From the NCBI GenBank assembly GCA_946481615.1, contig CAMLOR010000044.1, positions 1 through 19,666 of the forward strand: DNA of 19,666 bases, written 5' to 3'. The position numbers were made by a program, and so were the translations under genes. Positions 14,053 to 19,666 of this stretch are shown piece after piece. This stretch comes from an uncultured Aquimonas sp. (GTDB taxonomy: Bacteria; Pseudomonadota; Gammaproteobacteria; Xanthomonadales; Xanthomonadaceae). Each line of letters opens with the position of its first letter. Within the stretch, counting starts at the first letter, position 1. The notes below the pieces were generated by a model. The model did no database searches. It was not told the DNA's origin and was given only the letters and a program-made list of their open reading frames with translations.

Positions 14053-15131
14053 GCGGCCTGCCGTTTCGCGGCGAGGTCGCGCACGCGCGTGGCGATCCAC
14101 TCGCCCGCTTGTTCCGTCGTCACCGCGCCGCGCTTCTTCAGATCGCGCGTCATCACGCCGGCATCGAGCGACTCGGACACGGCCCGCTCGACGAGCGCGG
14201 CCTCTTCCTCCAATCCCAGCGAGTGCCGCAGCAGCATCGCCACCGACAGAATGGTCGCGCAGGGGTTGGCGATGCCGCGGCCGGCAATGTCCGGCGCCGA
14301 ACCGTGGATCGGTTCGTACAGCCCGCGCCTGCCCGCACCGAGCGAAGCCGAAGGCAACAGGCCCATGGAACCGGCCAGTACCGCGGCCTCGTCGGTGAGG
14401 ATGTCGCCGAACAGATTCTCGGTGAGGATGACGTCGTAGGCCGAGGGCCGCGTCAGCAGATGCATGGCCATGGCGTCGACCAGCACATGCTCGAGCTGCA
14501 GCTCGGGAAACTCCTCGCGCATCACCCGGGCCACCGTGGCGCGCCACAGCCGCGAGGTTTCCAGCACGTTCGCCTTGTCGACGTGCGTGACCTTGCCGCG
14601 GCGCGCGCGCGCCAGCTGTCCGGCCCGCCGCGTGGCACGCTCGATTTCGCCGACGCTGTAGCGGCAGGCATCGTAGGCAGTGTCGCCGTCGCGGCGCTTC
14701 TCGCCGAAATAGCTGCCGCCCGTGAGTTCGCGCACGAACAGGATATCGACGTCGCGCAGCAGCGCGGGCTTGAGCGGCGAATGCTTCGCCGCCGCCGGAT
14801 GCGGCTTCACGGGCCGCAGGTTGGCGAACACGCCGAGCGTCGCACGCAGCTTCAAAAGTCCCTGCTCGGGTCGCACCGCCGCGTTCGGATCCGACCACTT
14901 GGGTCCGCCGACCGCGCCCAGCAGCACCGCATCGGCGCGTTCGCACAGCGCGATGGTGGCGGGCGGCAGCGGGTCGCCGGTGGCATCGATCGCCGCACCG
15001 CCGACCAGTCCCGTTTCGATCTCGAAGCGATGGCCGCGTGTCTGCGCGAGCGCATCGAGTACGCGCACTGCCTGCGCGCACACCTCGGGCCCGATGCCGT
15101 CGCCCGGCAACAATGCGATCGTCGCTTTCAC
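14049..15131 (-). CDS. leuB: 3-isopropylmalate dehydrogenase
   Basis: NAD-dependent, metal-requiring oxidative decarboxylase of the leucine pathway; converts 3-isopropylmalate to 2-ketoisocaproate in the cytosol. The protein is 360 residues, the usual length. Motifs: LLPGDGIGPEV at the N-terminus, LLGAVGGPKW, the substrate arginines around LKLRATLGVFANLRPVK, LFVRELTGGSYFG, the YDVILTENLFGDILTDEAAVLAGSMGLLPSASLG metal/substrate segments, and the NAD-specificity loop YEPIHGSAPDIAG. The start is GTG at 15131 with GGAGG six bases before it. A degraded REP unit lies in the 46-bp gap after leuD. The stop overlaps the GTG proposed for ilvA by three bases within GTGA. Confidence 0.97.
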   Translation of the reverse strand: MKATIALLPGDGIGPEVCAQAVRVLDALAQTRGHRFEIETGLVGGAAIDATGDPLPPATIALCERADAVLLGAVGGPKWSDPNAAVRPEQGLLKLRATLGVFANLRPVKPHPAAAKHSPLKPALLRDVDILFVRELTGGSYFGEKRRDGDTAYDACRYSVGEIERATRRAGQLARARRGKVTHVDKANVLETSRLWRATVARVMREEFPELQLEHVLVDAMAMHLLTRPSAYDVILTENLFGDILTDEAAVLAGSMGLLPSASLGAGRRGLYEPIHGSAPDIAGRGIANPCATILSVAMLLRHSLGLEEEAALVERAVSESLDAGVMTRDLKKRGAVTTEQAGEWIATRVRDLAAKRQAA

Positions 15132-15145
15132 TGCAATCCTCCGCA

Positions 15146-15172
15146 CCCGTCCCGGGTAAGCCTGTCGAATCC
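15146..15172. repeat. degenerate REP-like unit in the leuD-leuB gap
   Basis: CCCGTCCCGGGTAAGCCTGTCGAATCC is a diverged sixth copy of the repeat clustered at 2179-2414, single and unpaired here. It sits only a few bases upstream of the leuB ribosome site, inside the operon. Confidence 0.7.
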
Positions 15173-15177
15173 GCGCC

Positions 15178-15744
15178 TCACGCCGCACGCTCCTCGAACG
15201 CGGCAATCGCCGCGCTCTCTCCCAGCAGGTAACCCAGCTGATCCACTCCGCGCAGCAGGCATTCGCGCGCGAACGGCTCGATGGTGAAGCCGATCGCCCC
15301 GCCATCGCACAGCGCGATCCGCTGCGCCTGCAGATCCACATGCAGCGATTGCCCCGCGAACGCGGCGATGCGGTTCCACTCGGCCTCGCTCACGACGATC
15401 GGCAACAGGCCGTTCTTCAGCGCGTTGTTGCGGAAGATGTCCGCGATGCGCGTGGAGATCACCACCCGGATGCCGAAATCCAGCAGCGCCCAAGGCGCAT
15501 GCTCGCGCGAGGATCCGCAACCGAAATTGCGGCCGGCCACGAGGATGCCCGCCGCACCCGCGCGCAGCGGAAAATCCGCACGCTCGCGGCCTTCGGCGTC
15601 GTAGCGCCAGTCGGCGAAACAGGCACGGCCCAGGCCGGCGCGCTGCGTGGTGGTGAGGAAGCGCGCCGGGATGATCTGGTCGGTGTCGATGTTCTCGTTC
15701 GGCAGCAGCGCGCAAGGCGAGGTGTAGCGCGTGAAGGCGTCCAT
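15178..15744 (-). CDS. leuD: 3-isopropylmalate dehydratase, small subunit
   Basis: Small (swivel-domain) subunit that pairs with LeuC to isomerise 2-isopropylmalate to 3-isopropylmalate. At 188 residues it has the typical bacterial length of about 200. Diagnostic motifs: LLPNENIDTDQIIPARFL near the N-terminus, the substrate-recognition loop GRNFGCGSSREHAPWAL, and RIADIFRNNALKNGLLPI. ATG at 15744 shares one base with the leuC stop (TGATG), with AGGAGG seven bases upstream inside leuC. This suggests coupled, equimolar synthesis of the two subunits. Confidence 0.97.
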   Translation of the reverse strand: MDAFTRYTSPCALLPNENIDTDQIIPARFLTTTQRAGLGRACFADWRYDAEGRERADFPLRAGAAGILVAGRNFGCGSSREHAPWALLDFGIRVVISTRIADIFRNNALKNGLLPIVVSEAEWNRIAAFAGQSLHVDLQAQRIALCDGGAIGFTIEPFARECLLRGVDQLGYLLGESAAIAAFEERAA

Positions 15745-17156
15745 CAGGCGGCCTCCTCGCGCGCGGCGGCGTATTCGCGCGGATCCGCGATGTGGCCGGC
15801 CACCGCGCAGGCCGCCGCCGTCGCGGGGCTGGCAAGCACGGTGCGCGCTCCCGGACCCTGGCGGCCCTCGAAGTTCCGGTTCGACGTGCTCACGGCAAGC
15901 TGTCCCGCGGTGACGCGATCGCCGTTCATCGCGATGCACATCGAACAGCCGGGCTCGCGCCATTCGGCCCCCGCGGCGAGGAACACGCCATGCAGCCCTT
16001 CGGCTTCGGCGGCGCGCTTCACCGCGTCGGAGCCGGGCACCACGAGCATGCGCACGTGTGGCGCCACGCGGCGGTTGCGCAGGATTGCGGCCGCTTCGCG
16101 CAGGTCGGACAGGCGGCCGTTGGTGCAGGAGCCGATGAACACGACGTCGACCTTCTCGCCGAGCAACGAGGCACCGGCCGCGAAGCCCATGTAGCGCCGC
16201 GCACGCTCGGCCAGCGCATCGGCGTCGCGCGGCACGGCTTGATCGATCGCGACGACCTGTCCGGGGTTGGTGCCCCAGGTCACCGTGGGCCGCACGTCGC
16301 GCGCGTCGATGCGGATCTCGCGGTCGAACATCGCGTCCTCGTCGGTCGCGAACCGCTTCCAGCGTGCGACGGCGGCCTCGAAATCGCGTGGCGCCTTCGG
16401 GCGGCCGCGCAGATACTCGAAGGTGGTTTCGTCCGGCGCGACGAGGCCGGCACGTGCACCGGCCTCGATGGACATGTTGCACAGGGTCATGCGCGCTTCC
16501 ATGTCGAGCGCGCGGATCGCTTCGCCGCGATATTCGATGACATGGCCGGTGCCGCCGTCCATGCCGAGCGCGCCGACGATGTGCAGGATCAGGTCCTTGG
16601 CGGAAACGTCTTCCGGCAGCCGGCCATCGACGGTGACCGCGAGTGTCTTCGGCCGCCGCTGCAGCAGGCATTGCGTGGCCAGCACGTGGCCGACCTCGGT
16701 GGTGCCGATGCCGAAGGCCAGCGCACCGAACGCACCGTGCGTGGCGGTGTGGGAATCGCCGCAGACGATGGTCATGCCCGGTTGCGTGGCACCGAGTTCG
16801 GGGCCGATCACGTGCACGATGCCGCGCGAGCCGGAATCGAAGCCGTGCAGTTCGATGCCGAACGTCGTGCAATTGCGCTCCAGCGTCGCGACCTGCATCG
16901 CGGTGGATTCGTCGGCGTAGGGCAATCGGCCATCGGCGCCCGCGGGCAAGGTCGGCGTCGAATGATCCAGCGTGGCGAGGGTGCGCTCCGGCCGCCGCAC
17001 CTTCAGACCGCGCGCTTCGAGTTCCGCGAACGCCTGCGGCGAGGTGACTTCGTGCACGAGGTGCAGATCGACGTACAGGATCGCGGGCGCCGCTTCGGTT
17101 TCCGCGCGGACGCAGTGCGCATCCCAGATCTTGTCGATGATGGTGCACGGCGCCAT
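15744..17156 (-). CDS. leuC: 3-isopropylmalate dehydratase, large subunit
   Basis: Aconitase-family subunit carrying the [4Fe-4S] cluster; works with LeuD in leucine synthesis. The protein has 470 residues, close to E. coli LeuC at 466. Cluster cysteines are C344 in [12 protein letters not shown] and C404 and C407 in [12 protein letters not shown]. Other signatures include KIWDAH near the N-terminus, [53 protein letters not shown] and [19 protein letters not shown] at 17156 overlaps the ilvE stop by one base (TGATG), with GGAGG seven bases upstream. It appears intact. Confidence 0.98.
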   Translation of the reverse strand: MAPCTIIDKIWDAHCVRAETEAAPAILYVDLHLVHEVTSPQAFAELEARGLKVRRPERTLATLDHSTPTLPAGADGRLPYADESTAMQVATLERNCTTFGIELHGFDSGSRGIVHVIGPELGATQPGMTIVCGDSHTATHGAFGALAFGIGTTEVGHVLATQCLLQRRPKTLAVTVDGRLPEDVSAKDLILHIVGALGMDGGTGHVIEYRGEAIRALDMEARMTLCNMSIEAGARAGLVAPDETTFEYLRGRPKAPRDFEAAVARWKRFATDEDAMFDREIRIDARDVRPTVTWGTNPGQVVAIDQAVPRDADALAERARRYMGFAAGASLLGEKVDVVFIGSCTNGRLSDLREAAAILRNRRVAPHVRMLVVPGSDAVKRAAEAEGLHGVFLAAGAEWREPGCSMCIAMNGDRVTAGQLAVSTSNRNFEGRQGPGARTVLASPATAAACAVAGHIADPREYAAAREEAA

Positions 17157-18100
17157 CACGCCACCTCCGCCAGTTCGCGCACCGACACCGGATCGAGCCA
17201 GCCCCGGCGGTCCGGCGTGCGGCCATCGAACAGGCCGAAGAAGCGCTCCTGCAGGGCCGCCGTGATCGGCCCGCGCGCGCCGTTGCCGATGGGCGAGCGG
17301 TCGACCGAACGCACCGGCGTGATCTCGGCCGCCGTGCCGGTGAAGAACACCTCGTCGGCGAGATAGAGCATCTCGCGGGGCAGCGGCTGCTCGACGACGC
17401 GCAGCGCGAGGTCGGCCGCGAGCTGGAACACCGTGTCGCGCGTGATGCCGACCAGGATCGAGGCCGCCCCGGGCGGCGTGTAGAGCACGCCACGGCGCAC
17501 CAGGAACAGGTTCTCGCCGCTGCCTTCGCTGAGCAGCCCGTCGGGCGAAAGCGCGATGCCTTCGGCGTAACCGTTGCGCCGCGCCTCCATCGCGATCAGC
17601 TGGCTGTTGAGATAGTTGCCGCCGGCTTTCGCCGCGGTGGGGAAGGTGTTGGGCGCGGCGCGCTGCCAGCTCGAGATACAGGCATCGATGCCGTGCTTCA
17701 TGCCTTCCTCGCCGAGGTAGGCGCCGAGCTCCATCGCGGCGATCATCACGTCCACGGGCGAATCCGGCGCCGGGCACACGCCCACGCCACCGACGCCGCG
17801 CATGACCAGCGGACGCAGGTAACAGGCGCCAAGCCCGTTCTCGCGCACGGCGGCGCGGCAGGCCTGCGCGATCTCGTCCGGCGTGAACGGGATTTCGATG
17901 CGATAGATGCGGGCCGATTCGAACAGGCGGTCCACGTGATCCTGCAGGCGGAAGATCGCTGGTCCGTCGGGCGTGGCATAGCAGCGGATGCCTTCGAACA
18001 CGGAGGAGCCGTAGTGCAGGGCGTGCGTCATCACGTGCACCTTGGCGTCGGCCCAGGGCACCAGGTCGCCGTTGAACCAGATGTAGCGGGAGGTTTTCAT
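17156..18100 (-). CDS. ilvE: branched-chain amino acid aminotransferase
   Basis: Class IV PLP aminotransferase that makes leucine, isoleucine and valine from their 2-oxo acids with glutamate as donor. The protein has 314 residues (E. coli IlvE 309). The N-terminal [36 protein letters not shown] matches the family start. The PLP lysine is K158 in [18 protein letters not shown], followed by the class IV signature [21 protein letters not shown] and [17 protein letters not shown] 18100 has GGAG five bases upstream. Only 17 bp separate it from leuA, and its stop overlaps leuC. Its placement between leuA and leuC is uncommon and puts the last step inside the leucine operon. Confidence 0.97.
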   Translation of the reverse strand: MKTSRYIWFNGDLVPWADAKVHVMTHALHYGSSVFEGIRCYATPDGPAIFRLQDHVDRLFESARIYRIEIPFTPDEIAQACRAAVRENGLGACYLRPLVMRGVGGVGVCPAPDSPVDVMIAAMELGAYLGEEGMKHGIDACISSWQRAAPNTFPTAAKAGGNYLNSQLIAMEARRNGYAEGIALSPDGLLSEGSGENLFLVRRGVLYTPPGAASILVGITRDTVFQLAADLALRVVEQPLPREMLYLADEVFFTGTAAEITPVRSVDRSPIGNGARGPITAALQERFFGLFDGRTPDRRGWLDPVSVRELAEVA

Positions 18101-18117
18101 CGGAGCTCCGGGATGTT

Positions 18118-19665
18118 TCAGGCGACCGCCGCTTCGCGCGCGGCCAGCGCGCGACGGCGTTCGATGCGATTGATGACTTCCACCAGCGCCAGCGCGCTGG
18201 CTTCGAGAATGTCGGTGCTCACGGCGCGTCCACGATGCTCTCGCCCATCGGCCAGCACATCGACGCGCGCTTCGCCCTGCGCATCCTCGCCGGTGGACAG
18301 CGAGCGCACCTGGTACTGCCGCAGCGTCACCGCGGCCCCGGTGGCGCGTTCGATCGCGGCGAAGATGGCGTGCACCGGGCCGTCGCCGACGGCGGCTTCC
18401 TGCACCGTGCGGCCGTCCTCGTGCACCAGGCGCACGCTGGCCGAAGGCACGGCCTCGCGGCCGATGGCGCCCTGGCTCTGCAGCGCGACCAGCCGCCACG
18501 GGCCTTGCTCGTTGCCGGTCGCGCCCAGCGCGATGGCCTCGAGATCGGCGTCGAAGACTTCCTTCTTGCGATCGGCCAGCGCCTTGAAATGCGCGAAGGC
18601 CTGGTTGAGCGCGGGTTCGTCGAGCACGAAGCCGAGTTCGCGCAGGCGGTCGCTCAACGCGGCGCGGCCGCTGTGCTTGCCCAGCACCAGCTGCGAGCGC
18701 GAGACGCCGACGTCCTCCGGCGCCATGATTTCGTAGGTGGCGCGGTTGCGCAGCATGCCGTGCTGGTGGATGCCGCTCTCGTGCGCGAAGGCGTTCTCGC
18801 CGACGATGGCCTTGTTGCGCGCGATCGGGCTGCTGGTGATGGCGACGAGCTGGCGCGAGGCCGGATACAAGCGCGGCGTCTTCACGCGCGTACCGAGGCC
18901 GAACCAGGCGGCGCGCGTGCGCAGCGCCATCACGATTTCCTCCAGCGCGGCGTTGCCGGCGCGTTCGCCGATGCCGTTGATGGTGCACTCGACCTGGCGC
19001 GCGCCGTTCTCGATCGCAGCCAACGAGTTCGCCACCGCCAGCCCCAGATCGTCGTGACAGTGGCAGGACAGCACGGCCCGCTCGATGCCGCGCACGGTCT
19101 TTTTCAGGTGGGCGAAGAGCGCGCCGTACTCGGCCGGCACGGCATAGCCGACGGTGTCGGGCACATTCAAAGTCGTGGCACCCGCCGCGATCGCGGCGCT
19201 GAAGACGTCGGTCAGATAATCCGGATCGGAACGCGAGGCATCCTCGGCACTGAACTCGACATCGTCGACGTAGCGGCGTGCCAACTCCACGGCATCGGCT
19301 GCCGCGTCCAGCGCCTCGGCGCGCGACATGCGCAGCTTGGCCGAGAGGTGCAGGTCGCTGGTGGCGATGAAGACGTGGATGCGCGGGGCTTCCGCGCCTT
19401 CCAATGCGGCGGCTGCGCGCTCGATGTCGTGCTTTTGGCAGCGCGCCAGCGCCGCCACGCCGCTGCCGCGCACGCTGCGCGCGATCTCCGTCACCGCGGC
19501 AAAATCGTCCGGGCTGGCGGCCGCGAAGCCGGCTTCGATCGTATCGACGCCGAGTTCGGCGAGCGCACGCGCCATCGTGAGCTTCTGCGCGCGCGTCATG
19601 GAGCAGCCGGGCGATTGTTCGCCGTCGCGCAGGGTCGTGTCGAAGATGCGTACTCGCTCGCTCAT
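18118..19665 (-). CDS. leuA: 2-isopropylmalate synthase
   Basis: Catalyses the committed step of leucine synthesis: acetyl-CoA plus 2-ketoisovalerate to 2-isopropylmalate. The 515-residue protein is full length. The TIM-barrel domain starts with [15 protein letters not shown], and metal ligands lie in [37 protein letters not shown] is the second family signature. [13 protein letters not shown] belongs to the linker region, and [11 protein letters not shown] leads to the C-terminal LeuA allosteric domain (from about residue 370), which in relatives binds leucine as feedback inhibitor. The start codon lies one base from the window edge, so its promoter, and any leader peptide or attenuator, is outside. 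It is the first visible gene of the operon. Confidence 0.97.
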   Translation of the reverse strand: MSERVRIFDTTLRDGEQSPGCSMTRAQKLTMARALAELGVDTIEAGFAAASPDDFAAVTEIARSVRGSGVAALARCQKHDIERAAAALEGAEAPRIHVFIATSDLHLSAKLRMSRAEALDAAADAVELARRYVDDVEFSAEDASRSDPDYLTDVFSAAIAAGATTLNVPDTVGYAVPAEYGALFAHLKKTVRGIERAVLSCHCHDDLGLAVANSLAAIENGARQVECTINGIGERAGNAALEEIVMALRTRAAWFGLGTRVKTPRLYPASRQLVAITSSPIARNKAIVGENAFAHESGIHQHGMLRNRATYEIMAPEDVGVSRSQLVLGKHSGRAALSDRLRELGFVLDEPALNQAFAHFKALADRKKEVFDADLEAIALGATGNEQGPWRLVALQSQGAIGREAVPSASVRLVHEDGRTVQEAAVGDGPVHAIFAAIERATGAAVTLRQYQVRSLSTGEDAQGEARVDVLADGREHRGRAVSTDILEASALALVEVINRIERRRALAAREAAVA

Positions 19666-19666
19666 G

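Noticed and set aside
12472..14439. Long plus-strand frame opposite ilvA and leuB
   Set aside because: Low-complexity antisense translation with no domain; ilvA and leuB are unmistakable.
14053..15081. Upstream in-frame extension of ilvA through leuB
   Set aside because: The added sequence is an Arg-rich shadow of leuB; homology of IlvA begins only near 13930.

Overview
The window is a GC-rich chromosomal stretch, dense with genes, from a gammaproteobacterium. Gene content, the intergenic repeat of the GTGAGCYTGTCGAACC type and the C-terminal 'IFCNGFE' tail of one exported protein all suggest the Xanthomonas/Lysobacter/Rhodanobacter order (Lysobacterales). That placement is inference; there is no rRNA in the window.

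Left part (1-4490): a truncated APC-family amino acid permease (minus strand) is divergent from an acidic amino acid:cation symporter of the glutamate-transporter fold (plus). Next comes a 289-base spacer packed with five copies of a REP-like repeat, two of them forming a large inverted pair. Transketolase (tkt) follows and ends in a GC-rich hairpin.

Middle (4491-12389): an exported protein made of three similar domains, each with a C...GQxxTC signature; a Phd/VapB-type antitoxin and PIN-domain toxin pair with a palindromic operator over its start; a convergent acetyl-CoA hydrolase/transferase-family enzyme; then a BlaI-type repressor followed by an M56 membrane metalloprotease carrying a C-terminal TonB-like domain. 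Immediately downstream is a small secreted protein that looks like a free copy of the extra-membrane domain of the protease. A small HCxxGxR phosphatase and an exported S1/P1 nuclease lie tail to tail with overlapping stop codons. The repressor/protease/secreted-paralogue set, with two repeated operator-like sites, is the most interesting candidate for an uncharacterised signalling unit.

Right part (12430-19665, all minus): a tightly packed branched-chain amino acid operon read as leuA-ilvE-leuC-leuD-leuB-ilvA. It supplies all the leucine-specific steps from 2-ketoisovalerate, the shared final transaminase, and threonine dehydratase, which feeds isoleucine synthesis. Three junctions overlap by 1-4 nt. 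A 110-bp palindromic element sits at the leuB/ilvA junction and is apparently read through as the N-terminus of IlvA.

No tRNA, rRNA, CRISPR array, insertion sequence or phage gene was seen.
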